Shown here: positions 47,826 to 58,563 of the stretch, one piece after another
How positions within the stretch are numbered: the stretch's first letter is position 1
Layout: every line of letters starts with the position of its first letter
Source: Priestia iocasae
Lineage (GTDB): Bacteria; Bacillota; Bacilli; Bacillales; Bacillaceae_H
Direction of reading: 5' to 3'
DNA: 64,000 bases
Assembly: GCF_016909075.1 (NCBI RefSeq)
Contig: NZ_JAFBFC010000001.1
Location: 496,001-560,000, forward strand
Program-made: the position numbers and the translations under genes
The notes under the pieces: model-generated
The model's database searches: none
Told to the model about the DNA's origin: nothing
Seen by the model: only the letters and a program-made list of their open reading frames with translations

Positions 47826-47928
47826 ATAAATTCCATCCTTGAAGTTGTAAAAATATGAAAAGAATGGTACTATTTCTTTGGGCGTGATTGCGCTTTCAAT
47901 ATACATACTTCAGGGGTGGAGATTTAAA

Positions 47929-48375
47929 ATGGAAAAAACATTTATTATGGTTAAACCAGATGGGGTACAACGAAACATTATCGGAGACATCGTGTCACGC
48001 TTTGAAAGAAAGGGCTTTCAATTAGCTGGGGCGAAACTTATGAATATTTCAACTGAGTTAGCAGAGAATCATTACGGTGAGCACAAAGAGAAGCCATTTT
48101 TTGGTGATTTAGTAGAATTTATTACATCAGGTCCTGTTTTTGCAATGGTATGGCAAGGTGAAAATGTAATTGCATCATCAAGACAAATGATGGGAAAAAC
48201 AAATCCAAAAGAAGCATTACCAGGGACAATCCGTGGAGATTATGGCTTAATCGTTGATAAAAATGTCATTCATGGATCAGATTCTCCAGAGAGTGCTGAA
48301 CGTGAAATTGGCTTATTCTTTAAAGAAGAAGAGCTAGTATCTTATGATAAAACAATGAATACTTGGGTTTATTAA
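47929..48375 (+). CDS. ndk: Nucleoside diphosphate kinase
   Basis: A 148-residue kinase balancing NDP and NTP pools. The phosphorylated residue is His115 in NVIHGSDSP; the N-terminal [14 protein letters not shown] (2-15) and RGDYG are also diagnostic. An upstream in-frame GTG at 47878 has no ribosome site, while ATG 47929 follows GGGGTGGAG. It stands alone between hepT and cheR, with a terminator at 48406-48432. Confidence 0.96.
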   Translation: MEKTFIMVKPDGVQRNIIGDIVSRFERKGFQLAGAKLMNISTELAENHYGEHKEKPFFGDLVEFITSGPVFAMVWQGENVIASSRQMMGKTNPKEALPGTIRGDYGLIVDKNVIHGSDSPESAEREIGLFFKEEELVSYDKTMNTWVY

Positions 48376-48405
48376 TTACGGTTATTCTTCTCAGTAGATT
48401 GTATG

Positions 48406-48432
48406 AAACGGAGAATCGATGCTCCGTTTTAT
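48406..48432 (+). terminator. Terminator after ndk
   Basis: AAACGGAG (48406-48413) pairs with CTCCGTTT (48422-48429), followed by T-rich TATAT. Confidence 0.75.
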
Positions 48433-48701
48433 ATAATCTTGCAAATGCCCTACCTCTTACATCTAGTTAAAACAGGTGAATAGAGTGTAGGGCTATTTTG
48501 TGAAACAGATACGCAACTACTCATCACTAAATAGACAGCTCTTTTTCTATCGAAGCTTAATCAATTCAATCATATTCCTTCTTAACTTAAGAGACCGCTT
48601 CGCAAGCGGTTATCTAACCCTCCTTCATGTCTACCTCAAGAATGTAGAAAAGGTAATATAGCAGTCTTTCTGTTATGCGCTATTTTCTAGATAAATTTAT
48701 C

Positions 48702-48728
48702 TAAACTTTTTTTGTTTTTTTCCGATAT
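48702..48728 (+). promoter_or_regulatory. Sigma-D motility promoter of cheR
   Basis: TAAA (48702-48705), exactly 15 bases, TCCGATAT (48721-48728). The sigma-D consensus is TAAA-N15-GCCGATAT, so only one base differs. It lies 40 bases before the cheR ATG. Confidence 0.85.
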
Positions 48729-48744
48729 ACTTATAAGTAAATAG

Positions 48745-49542
<798 letters not shown>

Positions 49543-49560
49543 GTGAAGATAGAGGTACAG

Positions 49561-49620
49561 GGCCATCTTAAAAAGGAAGTGAAAGAAATCTTCCTTTTTG
49601 AGGTGGCCTTCAAGTTTTTA
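49561..49620 (+). terminator. Terminator-like long hairpin after cheR
   Basis: GGCCATCTTAAAAAGGAAG (49561-49579) pairs with CTTCCTTTTTGAGGTGGCC (49590-49608), with a few mismatches, followed after a short gap by GTTTTTA. Confidence 0.65.
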
Positions 49621-49713
49621 TACACGATGTTTTTGTCATATGATATAGTCATATTTAAATTCGAAAATACTTAACTAATAGTTTCTATTAGTCATAATGA
49701 GAAGGGGGATTAT

Positions 49714-50886
49714 ATGAGGTATTTAACGGCGGGTGAATCACATGGCCCACAATTGACGACGATTTTAGAGGGAATTCCTGCAGGCTTATCTTTAACAGCA
49801 GATGTTATTAATAATGAGCTTAGCAGAAGGCAGAAAGGATATGGACGTGGGCGTCGTATGCAAATTGAGACTGATCAAGTACATATTTCAGCAGGTGTTC
49901 GACATGGTTACACATTAGGTTCCCCAATTGCGTTAACGGTAGAGAACAAAGATTGGACGCATTGGACAAAAGTTATGGGAATTGAACCGATTTCAGAAGA
50001 TGAGCAAGATGAAGTGAAGCGTAGAATCTCTAGACCAAGGCCTGGTCATGCTGATTTAAATGGAGCTATTAAATATGGACATCGTGACATGAGAAACGTT
50101 CTAGAACGATCCTCTGCTCGTGAAACAACTGTACGTGTTGCAGCAGGCGCAGTTGCTAAACAACTTTTAGCTCAACTTGGGATAAAAGTAGCTGGTCATG
50201 TGCTTGAGATTGGTGGTGTTAAGGCGAAAAATCTACAATACAACACGCTAGATGAATTAATAAGTGTGACAGAAGAGTCAGCTGTTCGCTGTTTTGATAC
50301 GTCTGTAGAAAAACAGATGATGGAAGCGATTGATCAAGCTAAAGAAGCTGGTGATTCAATAGGTGGGCTTGTTGAAGTGATTATTGAAGGCGTACCATCA
50401 GGAATAGGGAGTTACGTTCATTATGATCGTAAATTAGATGCTAAAATTGCATCAGCGATGGTAAGTATTAATGCCTTTAAAGGTGTAGAGTTTGGAATTG
50501 GATTTGATGCTGCCCATTTACCAGGTAGTCAAGTACATGATGAAATTCTATGGGACAAAGAGAAAGGCTATACTCGAAAAACAAATCATTTAGGTGGATT
50601 TGAAGGTGGAATGACAACTGGAATGCCTATAGTTGTTCGTGGTGTGATGAAGCCTATTCCTACGCTTTACAAGCCGTTAAAAAGTGTAGATATTGAAACG
50701 AAGGAAGTTTTTGAAGCGAGCATTGAGCGCTCAGATAGTTGTGCTGTACCTGCGGCAAGTGTAGTAGCAGAGGCTGTTGTAGCGTGGGAACTGGCATCTG
50801 CGATTGTTGAGCAATTTGGGCAAGATCGGATGGATTTAATTGCAGAAAATATAGAAAAAATGCGTGTATATGCGAGGGACTTCTAA
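49714..50886 (+). CDS. aroC: Chorismate synthase
   Basis: A 390-residue FMN-dependent enzyme (called aroF in B. subtilis) converting 5-enolpyruvylshikimate 3-phosphate to chorismate. Signatures are GESHGPQL (7-14), [17 protein letters not shown] and [17 protein letters not shown]. It opens the aromatic supraoperon; GAAGGGGG precedes the ATG. A small inverted repeat, CTAATAG/CTATTAG (49675-49691), lies upstream. The stop overlaps the aroB start (TAATG). Confidence 0.96.
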   Translation: MRYLTAGESHGPQLTTILEGIPAGLSLTADVINNELSRRQKGYGRGRRMQIETDQVHISAGVRHGYTLGSPIALTVENKDWTHWTKVMGIEPISEDEQDEVKRRISRPRPGHADLNGAIKYGHRDMRNVLERSSARETTVRVAAGAVAKQLLAQLGIKVAGHVLEIGGVKAKNLQYNTLDELISVTEESAVRCFDTSVEKQMMEAIDQAKEAGDSIGGLVEVIIEGVPSGIGSYVHYDRKLDAKIASAMVSINAFKGVEFGIGFDAAHLPGSQVHDEILWDKEKGYTRKTNHLGGFEGGMTTGMPIVVRGVMKPIPTLYKPLKSVDIETKEVFEASIERSDSCAVPAASVVAEAVVAWELASAIVEQFGQDRMDLIAENIEKMRVYARDF

Positions 50887-51959
50887 TGAAACAATATCAA
50901 ATTGAAACAGCATCTAAAGTGTATCCGTTATATGTAGGTGAAAACATCTTACCTAAGCTGCCAGAAGTGATAAAAGAGGTAAAGCCTAATGTATCTAGTG
51001 TATTAATTATAACAGATGAGGCAGTTGACGGTTGTTATGGAAAGAGTATCTTGTCGCTATTGAAGTCATTTTTCCAAGTAGATAAATATGTTGTACCAAG
51101 TGGTGAGCAAGCAAAGTCTTTCCAGCATTATTACGATTGCCAAACGTATGCACTCAGCAAGCAATTAGATCGAAACGCCTTAATTCTTGCAGTCGGAGGT
51201 GGCGTTGTTGGTGATTTAGCTGGGTTTGTTGCCGCAACATATATGCGAGGTATTTCATTTATTCAAGTACCAACCACCTTATTAGCGCACGATAGTGCTG
51301 TTGGTGGAAAAGTAGCTATTAACCATGAGTCAGGTAAAAACATGATTGGGGCTTTTCACCAACCCGAAGCTGTATTCTATGATATTACCTTACTAACCAC
51401 TTTGCCAAAAAGAGAATGGCGATCTGGATTTGCTGAAGTAATCAAACATGCGTTTATTCATGATGAACAGTTCTATCAGTGGCTTCAAGATAATATATAT
51501 TCGTTGAATGACTTAAAAGGTGAAAAGCTCATTTATGCAATCAATAAAGGAATTGCAGTAAAAGCTGCCATCGTCAGAGATGATGAGAAAGAATCGGGTG
51601 TAAGAGCTCATCTGAACTTTGGACACACGCTTGGTCACGCAATTGAAGCGGAATCTGGATATGGCCATATTAGTCATGGTGAGGGAGTGGCCATTGGTAT
51701 GTTGTTTGCTATGAGAGTGAGTAATGCGTTAGGACATTCAAACTTCGATATAACCACTTTTGAATCGTGGCTTCAGCGGTTTGGATATGAAACAAAGGTT
51801 CCCTCAAACTTAGATTCTAATCGTCTGCTTGCTAAGATGAAAGCAGACAAAAAGGCAAAAGCAAGTGCTGTATACATGGTTCTATTAAAAGCAATTGGAC
51901 AACCTTTTGTAGAAAAGGTTGAAGACGAATTAATTCTCTCGCTATTAGATAATCGATAA
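50886..51959 (+). CDS. aroB: 3-Dehydroquinate synthase
   Basis: A 357-residue NAD- and metal-dependent enzyme of the shikimate pathway, cyclising DAHP. The NAD region GGGVVGDLAGFVAATYMRGI and the active-site QVPTTLLAHDSAVGGKVAIN are intact; metal ligands are in FAEVIKHAFI and LNFGHTLGHAIE. Translation is coupled to aroC by a one-base overlap, and aroH follows after 12 bases. Confidence 0.95.
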   Translation: MKQYQIETASKVYPLYVGENILPKLPEVIKEVKPNVSSVLIITDEAVDGCYGKSILSLLKSFFQVDKYVVPSGEQAKSFQHYYDCQTYALSKQLDRNALILAVGGGVVGDLAGFVAATYMRGISFIQVPTTLLAHDSAVGGKVAINHESGKNMIGAFHQPEAVFYDITLLTTLPKREWRSGFAEVIKHAFIHDEQFYQWLQDNIYSLNDLKGEKLIYAINKGIAVKAAIVRDDEKESGVRAHLNFGHTLGHAIEAESGYGHISHGEGVAIGMLFAMRVSNALGHSNFDITTFESWLQRFGYETKVPSNLDSNRLLAKMKADKKAKASAVYMVLLKAIGQPFVEKVEDELILSLLDNR

Positions 51960-51971
51960 AGGGGGAAAGGT

Positions 51972-52343
51972 ATGTCCGTTCGTGGTATAAGGGGTGCGAC
52001 TACTGTAGAAAAGAATATGGCAGATAACATTATAAAAGAAACAAAGAGATTAATGGATAAAATCATCTCACAAAATAACCTGCACCCAAATCAGGTAGCG
52101 CAGATTCTTGTTTCGCTTACAGATGATTTAAATGCTGACTTTCCTGCAAAAGCCATTCGAACGATGGATGGATGGTCATTTGTACCAGTGATGTGTATGA
52201 AAGAGATTGCTGTTCCACATGCATTGCCAAAGTGTATTCGAATTATGGTAACGGCTAATACAGATATACCACAGGAGCACATTCAACACGTATATTTGAA
52301 CAAAGCAATGGTGCTTCGGCCAGATTTAGAAGAAAGAAAATAG
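51972..52343 (+). CDS. aroH: Chorismate mutase (AroH type)
   Basis: A 123-residue monofunctional, trimeric-type chorismate mutase making prephenate. Active-site residues of the family are seen: Arg7 in VRGIRGATTVEKN, the CMKEIAVPH block with its conserved Cys and Glu, and the RIMV segment with the conserved Arg. GGGGGAAAG precedes the ATG. The trp leader follows. Confidence 0.95.
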   Translation: MSVRGIRGATTVEKNMADNIIKETKRLMDKIISQNNLHPNQVAQILVSLTDDLNADFPAKAIRTMDGWSFVPVMCMKEIAVPHALPKCIRIMVTANTDIPQEHIQHVYLNKAMVLRPDLEERK

Positions 52344-52365
52344 GAAAAGATTTACCATCTTTTTG

Positions 52366-52395
52366 TTGACAAATAAGAAGGAAACATAATAGAAT
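52366..52395 (+). promoter_or_regulatory. trp operon promoter
   Basis: TTGACA (52366-52371, perfect), 18 bases, TAGAAT (52390-52395). The start of transcription is expected near 52402, just ahead of the TRAP repeats. Confidence 0.75.
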
Positions 52396-52404
52396 AGCAA
52401 CTAA

Positions 52405-52571
52405 TAGTTAGTATTGAGCAAAGAGTTATAATAGTTGAGATTAGTTAGGGTAGACGAGAATGAGAGAGTTGAGCAGAGGTTTCATAGCGTTTTGAGTAGA
52501 AAGCGTTATGTTTATTTAGTATACCATCGTTTACCCAAAGGCATAGTAGGTGTCTTTGGGTTTTTATTTTT
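52405..52571 (+). promoter_or_regulatory. TRAP-controlled trp leader (attenuator)
   Basis: Between 52405 and 52478 there are about 14 TAG/GAG triplets, mostly spaced 1-4 bases, enough to wrap the 11-subunit TRAP ring. The terminator is ACCCAAAGGCA (52533-52543) with TGTCTTTGGGT (52551-52561) plus TTTTATTTTT. The antiterminator pairs TTAGGGTAGACGA (52445-52457) with TCGTTTACCCAA (52527-52538), overlapping both the repeats and the terminator. Bound TRAP would block the antiterminator and stop transcription. Confidence 0.93.
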
Positions 52572-52635
52572 CTATCTGTTTTTATAACCTCACCTTTTCT
52601 CATTCTCCATTTACTGAAATGGAGGATTAGATATC

Positions 52636-54153
52636 ATGCAAGAAATGTATACCTCGTTTTTAAAAGATTCTACAAATTTTTTAACCATTCCCATTATCAA
52701 AAAGTTGTTTGTAGACACTGTTACACCAGTGGATTTATTTCAAACTGTAAAAGATGAAGCTGTTTATTTATTAGAAAGCAATGATGAATCATCACCTTGG
52801 TCTAACTATTCCTTTATCGGAATCAATCCATTTTTATACTTAAAGGAGGAGCAGGGAAGTTACATTGTAAAAAATAAACAAAAAGAGCCAATCGGTTCAT
52901 TTTCTTCGTTTAAAGAAGCGTTTAATCATGTTCAGCACTCTTTAAAAGTAAAAGTGCCAGATAGTGATGTCCCTTTTAAAGGTGGAGCAGTAGGCTTTAT
53001 GAGTTATGATGCTGTCACACAAATTGAAAAAGTTCAGCCGCATGCTCAAAATGATTTACACATGGCAACATTTGATTTCATGTATTGTGAAACGATGTTA
53101 GCGTATCATCATTCAAAAAAAGAGCTTAGTATCATACATTATGTCTGTTTAGATGGTAATGAGACAGAAGTGGAAAAGAAAACGAAATATGAAGCAGCTC
53201 GAGTGAAAATTAATCAGCTTGTTGAAAAGATTGCTGAAAGTAAACAATCAAAAATACCATTGATGTTTTCAAGTGAACAGCGTGAAGTATCGTTTGAGAA
53301 TGTCATCTCGACTTATGAGAAAGCTGATTTTATGAATGATGTAGAAAAAATTAAAGAATACATCAAGAGCGGTGATGTATTTCAAGCTGTGTTGTCACAA
53401 AGGTTTCAACTTCCAACAGAAGTAGCGGGATTTGATATTTATCGTGTGTTACGAATGATTAACCCATCGCCTTATTTATTTTATGTAAAAGTAGATGGAG
53501 TTGAATTAATTGGAAGCTCTCCTGAAAAATTAATTCAAATTGAAAATGGACATCTAGAAATTCATCCAATTGCAGGAACAAGACGCAGAGGAAAAAATGA
53601 TGAAGAGGATCAACATTTATATGAAGATCTCATCAATGATGAAAAAGAACGAGCAGAACATTATATGCTTGTTGACTTAGCCCGAAACGATATTGGAAGA
53701 GTTGCTCAGTATGGAACGGTTCAAACGCCAGTTTTAATGCAGCAAGTAAAGTTTTCACATGTTATGCATCTAATTTCAAAAGTAACAGGAAGATTAAATC
53801 CGAGTGTTCACCCAATCGATGCACTGCTTTCAGCATTTCCTGCTGGCACCGTGTCAGGAGCACCAAAAGTAAGAGCGATGCAAATCTTAAATGAGATTGA
53901 GCCTGTAGCGAGAAATGTCTATGCTGGAACGATTGCCTACTTAGGATTTGATGGAAATATTGATTCTTGTATTGCTATTCGAACGATTGTTTTAAAAGAT
54001 AAGCAAGCTTACGTACAAGCAGGTGCAGGAGTTGTGGCAGATTCAAAGCCAGAGCTTGAATGGAAAGAGACACGAAATAAAGCGAGTGCTCTTATTAAAA
54101 CTATTCAACTTGCACAACAAATTCATGAGAAAAAGGAGAATGTTTATGTTTAA
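52636..54153 (+). CDS. trpE: Anthranilate synthase component I
   Basis: A 505-residue large subunit that makes anthranilate from chorismate. The chorismate-binding core includes IKSGDVFQAVLSQRF, SPYLFYVK, HPIAGTRRRG and DALLSAFPAGTVSGAPKVRAM; the N-terminal LLESNDES belongs to the tryptophan feedback site. No trpG lies in the operon, so the glutamine amidotransferase is presumably the shared PabA/TrpG encoded elsewhere, as in B. subtilis. It ends 8 bases inside trpD. Confidence 0.96.
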   Translation: MQEMYTSFLKDSTNFLTIPIIKKLFVDTVTPVDLFQTVKDEAVYLLESNDESSPWSNYSFIGINPFLYLKEEQGSYIVKNKQKEPIGSFSSFKEAFNHVQHSLKVKVPDSDVPFKGGAVGFMSYDAVTQIEKVQPHAQNDLHMATFDFMYCETMLAYHHSKKELSIIHYVCLDGNETEVEKKTKYEAARVKINQLVEKIAESKQSKIPLMFSSEQREVSFENVISTYEKADFMNDVEKIKEYIKSGDVFQAVLSQRFQLPTEVAGFDIYRVLRMINPSPYLFYVKVDGVELIGSSPEKLIQIENGHLEIHPIAGTRRRGKNDEEDQHLYEDLINDEKERAEHYMLVDLARNDIGRVAQYGTVQTPVLMQQVKFSHVMHLISKVTGRLNPSVHPIDALLSAFPAGTVSGAPKVRAMQILNEIEPVARNVYAGTIAYLGFDGNIDSCIAIRTIVLKDKQAYVQAGAGVVADSKPELEWKETRNKASALIKTIQLAQQIHEKKENVYV

Positions 54154-55168
54154 AAACCTTCTTATGAAATGCTTGAACGGTCAAACGTTAACAGAGCATG
54201 AAGCGGAGCTAGTCATGGATGAGATGATGCAAGGGAATGTTCCTTCAGCACAAATTGCCAGCTTTTTGACGGTGTTAACATATCGTGGTGAAACCGTTGA
54301 TGAAATTACCGGACTTGTAAGAGGGATGAGAAAACATATGAATGTTATTGATTTACCTCATTCCGATATTGTGGATACATGTGGTACAGGAGGAGACGGT
54401 GCTTCTACTTTTAATATCTCAACTGCAAGTGCAATTGCGGCTTCATCGGTAGGAGTTAAGATTGCAAAGCATGGAAATCGAGCGGTTTCTTCTAAAAGTG
54501 GGAGTGCAGATGTATTAGAACATTTAGGCATTAACATTCAAGCGAATGATAAGGAAGCAACAAAAGCTATTAGTGAAGTTGGAATGTCGTTCTTGTTTGC
54601 ACCTATGTATCATCCAGCGATGAAGCATGCAGCAGTGCCTCGTAAAGAACTTGGGTTTCGAACCGTTTTTAATGCACTAGGTCCTTTGGCAAATCCAACA
54701 AACTGCAAGAAGCAAGTCATCGGTGTTTATTCAATTGACTTAGCCGAGAAGTTGGCAGAGGCATTAAAGAGATTGAGTTCTCATCATGTTTTGTTTGTAG
54801 CAGGTCGCGATGGCTTAGATGAAATTAGTATAGCTACAGAGACAGATATTGTAGAGCTGAAAGATGGAGAAATTTACAAGTATACAATTAAACCTGAAGA
54901 CTTTGGGTTAAATAGAGGAGAATTGAATGAACTTGTTGTATCAGATGCAAAAGAGAGTGCAGCATTAATTGAATCCATTTTTCAAAATGAAGGAAATGAA
55001 AGTGCAAGAAATGCTGTGATTTTAAATGCTGCTGCCGCTATTTATGTGGCACAAAAAACAGACACATTATTACAAGGTGTAGAATTAGCTAAGCAAATTA
55101 TGCAGGAAAAAACAGCGTATCAACAACTACAACGTTTAAAGTCTCGAGAGGTGGTTCAACATGCTTAA
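54146..55168 (+). CDS. trpD: Anthranilate phosphoribosyltransferase
   Basis: A 340-residue enzyme joining anthranilate to PRPP. The PRPP loop is DTCGTGGDG, followed by FNISTASAIAA and KHGNRAVSSKSGSADVLE. ATG 54146, 7 bases after AAAAGGAG, is preferred to ATG 54140. It overlaps trpE by 8 bases and trpC by 8 bases, so translation is coupled. Confidence 0.96.
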   Translation: MFKNLLMKCLNGQTLTEHEAELVMDEMMQGNVPSAQIASFLTVLTYRGETVDEITGLVRGMRKHMNVIDLPHSDIVDTCGTGGDGASTFNISTASAIAASSVGVKIAKHGNRAVSSKSGSADVLEHLGINIQANDKEATKAISEVGMSFLFAPMYHPAMKHAAVPRKELGFRTVFNALGPLANPTNCKKQVIGVYSIDLAEKLAEALKRLSSHHVLFVAGRDGLDEISIATETDIVELKDGEIYKYTIKPEDFGLNRGELNELVVSDAKESAALIESIFQNEGNESARNAVILNAAAAIYVAQKTDTLLQGVELAKQIMQEKTAYQQLQRLKSREVVQHA

Positions 55169-55928
55169 ACAAATTCTTCAAACGAAGCAAGAAGAGATTA
55201 GTCAGCTAGTAGTTCCAGAACAACAAATAACTGAACATTATTCACTCTATGAAGCTTTATCAAAACCAAATCGAACACTTGGTTTAATCGCTGAGGTGAA
55301 GCGAGCGTCACCTTCAAAAGGGATGATTAAGGAGAATTTCAACCATTTGGAAATTGCTCAATCTTATGAACAGGGGGGAGCAGATGCGTTGTCTGTTCTG
55401 ACAGATGAACAGTATTTCAAAGGTCATCGAAATTTCCTTATTGATATTAAGAAGCAAATTCAGTTACCTGTTCTACGAAAAGATTTTATTATTGATCCTA
55501 TTCAAGTAACAGAAAGTGCAAGGATAGGGGCTGACGCCATTTTGTTAATTGGAGAAGCAATGGAGCCATCTAAATTGTATGAGCTGTATAAGCAAGCATA
55601 TGAAGAAGGGCTAGAGTGTTTGGTGGAAGTGCATGCTAAAGAAACACTAGAGTCCATTTTAAACGTATTCACTCCAGCTATTATCGGTGTTAATAATCGC
55701 GATTTACACACGTTTACAACAAGCATTGAACAAACGAAAGAGATTGCTCAATTTGTTCCGAAAGATAGTTTGTTAGTTAGTGAGAGTGGAATTGGAAGTT
55801 ATGAGGATATTCACTATGTAAAGCAATCGGGTGCACATGGCGTGTTAGTAGGAGAGTCGTTAATGCGTCAAGACAGTCAGAAAGCAGCCATTCAAAAGCT
55901 ATTTGGAGAATCTGCTCATGCTCGTTAA
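55161..55928 (+). CDS. trpC: Indole-3-glycerol phosphate synthase
   Basis: A 255-residue TIM-barrel enzyme. Catalytic and phosphate-binding motifs are AEVKRASPSKG, LRKDFIIDP, LVEVHA, GVNNRDL and VSESGI, all as expected. GAGGTGG precedes the ATG, inside trpD. It overlaps trpF by 11 bases. Confidence 0.96.
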   Translation: MLKQILQTKQEEISQLVVPEQQITEHYSLYEALSKPNRTLGLIAEVKRASPSKGMIKENFNHLEIAQSYEQGGADALSVLTDEQYFKGHRNFLIDIKKQIQLPVLRKDFIIDPIQVTESARIGADAILLIGEAMEPSKLYELYKQAYEEGLECLVEVHAKETLESILNVFTPAIIGVNNRDLHTFTTSIEQTKEIAQFVPKDSLLVSESGIGSYEDIHYVKQSGAHGVLVGESLMRQDSQKAAIQKLFGESAHAR

Positions 55929-56562
55929 GTATTGTGGAATTAAAAATGAAGAAGAATTTAATATGGTGTTACAAAGTCAAGCTCATTATATAGGATTTAT
56001 CTTTTTCAAGGGAAGTAAACGATATGTGTCTCCTGCATCTGTAATGAGCTGGCTAGAGACGCACTCTTTCATTGATAAACAGTTAGTAGGAGTATTTGTA
56101 AACGAAGAAATAAGAACTATACATGAAATTGCGAAGCAAGCGTCACTAGACGTTATTCAGTGTCACGGGCAAGAAACAGTCGAGCAACTGCAACTGTTAA
56201 AAGATTTAGGGTATGAGGTATGGAAAGCTCTTCCTCATCAACAAGATACATTAGAAAAAATGAAAAAATATCGAGATGTTGTAGATGGCTATGTAATTGA
56301 TAGTAAGGTAAAAGATCAATTTGGTGGAACCGGGATAACATTTGATTGGACCGATGTTCCAGCTTATACAAAACAAGCAGTTTACGATAAAAAGAAATGT
56401 TTAATTGCTGGAGGAATTACAAGTCATAACGTAACAGAACTGTTAACGCATCATCCGATAGGCCTTGATTTATCAAGCGGTATTGAAACAGACGGACTAA
56501 AAGATTCAGAAAAAATAACAGTCATCGAAAGGAATGTTTTTTATGACATACAGCAAGCCTGA
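55918..56562 (+). CDS. trpF: Phosphoribosylanthranilate isomerase
   Basis: A 214-residue TIM-barrel isomerase. The catalytic Cys is in VKYCGIKN (residues 3-10), the other signatures are [34 protein letters not shown] and AGGITSHNV. The start at ATG 55918 is inside trpC, with TGGAG about 10 bases upstream; the in-frame ATG at 55903 lacks a site. It overlaps trpB by 20 bases. Confidence 0.95.
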   Translation: MLVKYCGIKNEEEFNMVLQSQAHYIGFIFFKGSKRYVSPASVMSWLETHSFIDKQLVGVFVNEEIRTIHEIAKQASLDVIQCHGQETVEQLQLLKDLGYEVWKALPHQQDTLEKMKKYRDVVDGYVIDSKVKDQFGGTGITFDWTDVPAYTKQAVYDKKKCLIAGGITSHNVTELLTHHPIGLDLSSGIETDGLKDSEKITVIERNVFYDIQQA

Positions 56563-57778
56563 TCAGTTTGGTAGATTTGGAGAATTTGGTGGAAAATATG
56601 TTCCAGAAACATTAATGAATCCACTTGAAGAAGTAGAAAAAGCATTAGCGGATGCAATGAATGATCCAGCTTTTAAAGAAGAATACATGACATTATTAAA
56701 AGAATATTCAGGTAGACCAACGGCACTTACTTATGCAGAGAATGTGACGAATCGATTCGGAGGGGCAAAGATTTACCTAAAGCGTGAAGATTTAAATCAC
56801 ACTGGAGCTCATAAGATTAATAATGCGATAGGGCAAGCGCTTCTTGCAAAACGAATGGGTAAAACAAAACTGATTGCCGAGACGGGTGCTGGACAGCATG
56901 GAGTAGCTACAGCAACGGTTGCGGCGAAGTTTGGCATGGAATGTAAAGTATTTATGGGTGAGGAAGATATTGAAAGACAAGCACTGAATGTCTTTCGTAT
57001 GAAATTACTAGGAGCAGAGGTCATTCCTGCAACTTCTGGAACAAAAACATTAAAAGATGCAACAAATGAAGCCATTCGTTACTGGGTTCAACACTGTGAA
57101 GACCACTTCTATCTAATTGGTTCAGCAATTGGTCCTCATCCATATCCGAAAATGGTTCGAGATTTCCAAAAAATTATCGGTGAAGAAGCAAAGCAGCAAT
57201 TTTTAAAAGTAGAGAGTAAGCTCCCAACCTCTGTTGTAGCATGTGTAGGTGGAGGAAGTAACGCTATCGGGATGTTTTATGACTTTATTAAAGAAGACAA
57301 CGTTCAGCTAGTAGGGGTGGAAGCTGGAGGAAAAGGCCTAGAGACGAACTTGCACGCTGCAAAGATGGCAAAGGGGACAAAAGGTGTCATCCACGGAACG
57401 TTAACGTATTTAATGCAAGATGAAAATGGACAAATTACAGAGCCATATTCCATTTCTGCAGGTCTTGATTATCCTGGTATTGGCCCTGAACATTCCCATT
57501 TAGCAACAATTGGTCGAGTAACATATAAAAGTGTCACAGATTATGAAGCAATTGATGCGTTGCAAATCCTGGCTCAAGAAGAGGGAATTATACCTGCAAT
57601 TGAATCGGCTCATGCACTAGCAGAAGCTTATAAGATGGCAGCTAGAATGACAAAAGAGGAAACAATCTTAGTGTGTTTGTCAGGTCGAGGAGACAAAGAC
57701 GTTCAATCACTGATTACTTTATTAGAGGGGGAAAATGACAATGAGCAATACGTTTCAGAAACGCTTACCACATCATGA
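56543..57778 (+). CDS. trpB: Tryptophan synthase beta chain
   Basis: A 411-residue PLP enzyme joining indole and serine. The PLP lysine is Lys91 in [13 protein letters not shown]; the phosphate cradle is [10 protein letters not shown] and the catalytic Glu is in [14 protein letters not shown] 56543 follows AAAGGAA by good spacing, whereas ATG 56534 is too close. The 38-base overlap with trpA is the longest in the operon. Confidence 0.96.
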   Translation: MTYSKPDQFGRFGEFGGKYVPETLMNPLEEVEKALADAMNDPAFKEEYMTLLKEYSGRPTALTYAENVTNRFGGAKIYLKREDLNHTGAHKINNAIGQALLAKRMGKTKLIAETGAGQHGVATATVAAKFGMECKVFMGEEDIERQALNVFRMKLLGAEVIPATSGTKTLKDATNEAIRYWVQHCEDHFYLIGSAIGPHPYPKMVRDFQKIIGEEAKQQFLKVESKLPTSVVACVGGGSNAIGMFYDFIKEDNVQLVGVEAGGKGLETNLHAAKMAKGTKGVIHGTLTYLMQDENGQITEPYSISAGLDYPGIGPEHSHLATIGRVTYKSVTDYEAIDALQILAQEEGIIPAIESAHALAEAYKMAARMTKEETILVCLSGRGDKDVQSLITLLEGENDNEQYVSETLTTS

Positions 57779-58559
57779 TAAATTATTTATTCCGTTTATC
57801 ACGGCGGGAGATCCATCAGCAGATGCCACAGTTGAACTAGCATTATCATTGCAAAAATCAGGAGCTTCTGTGCTAGAATTAGGAGTACCTTATTCCGATC
57901 CGCTTGCTGACGGACCTATTATTCAAGAAGCATCAAAACGTGCGTTAGATGGTGGTATGTCCATTCGTAAAGCTATGAGTCTTGTGCCGGAAATGAGAAA
58001 AAAAGGATTAAAAATTCCTGTTATTCTCTTTACCTATTTTAATCCTGTGTTACAATTAGGTTTAGAATCCTTTTTCGCTTTAGTGAGTGAAAATGAATTG
58101 GATGGTGTACTTATTCCTGATTTACCTTATGAAGAAAGTGAACAAATTCGAACGTTAGCATCAACGCATGGTGTTGCTTATATCTCAATGGTTGCTCCTA
58201 CTTCTAAAGAGCGTATACGCAAAATTGCGAAAGATGCCACCGGTTTTCTGTATTGTGTGTCATCGTTAGGAGTAACAGGGGTGAGAACAACGTTACCGAC
58301 AGATATTAATGAATTTCTAGAGGAAGTGAAAGCACACACAAGCATTCCTGTGGCAGTTGGATTTGGTATTTCCACGAAAGAACAAGTCAATTTGTTGAAA
58401 GATTATACGGATGGAATTGTTATTGGAAGCGCAATTGTGAATAAGGTAGGTTCGTTGCAGGACTTGTTACTTAATGAGCAAACAAGAGACCAAGCAATAA
58501 GAGAGTTCGAGGAATATGTTACATCCATTGTTTTACCGATACAAAAATGTGAGGTGTAG
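57741..58559 (+). CDS. trpA: Tryptophan synthase alpha chain
   Basis: A 272-residue subunit that cleaves indole-3-glycerol phosphate to indole. Catalytic Glu and Asp are in [16 protein letters not shown], and IPFITAGDP and [10 protein letters not shown] are family markers. ATG 57741 is 8 bases after AGAGGGGGA; ATG 57735 is too near. Last gene of trpEDCFBA proper; hisC follows after 4 bases. Confidence 0.95.
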   Translation: MSNTFQKRLPHHDKLFIPFITAGDPSADATVELALSLQKSGASVLELGVPYSDPLADGPIIQEASKRALDGGMSIRKAMSLVPEMRKKGLKIPVILFTYFNPVLQLGLESFFALVSENELDGVLIPDLPYEESEQIRTLASTHGVAYISMVAPTSKERIRKIAKDATGFLYCVSSLGVTGVRTTLPTDINEFLEEVKAHTSIPVAVGFGISTKEQVNLLKDYTDGIVIGSAIVNKVGSLQDLLLNEQTRDQAIREFEEYVTSIVLPIQKCEV

Positions 58560-58563
58560 CAAC

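Noticed and set aside
49675-49700. Extra TRAP site before aroC (TAG and GAG triplets)
   Set aside because: Only about four triplets with irregular spacing, and they form a simple CTAATAG/CTATTAG repeat.
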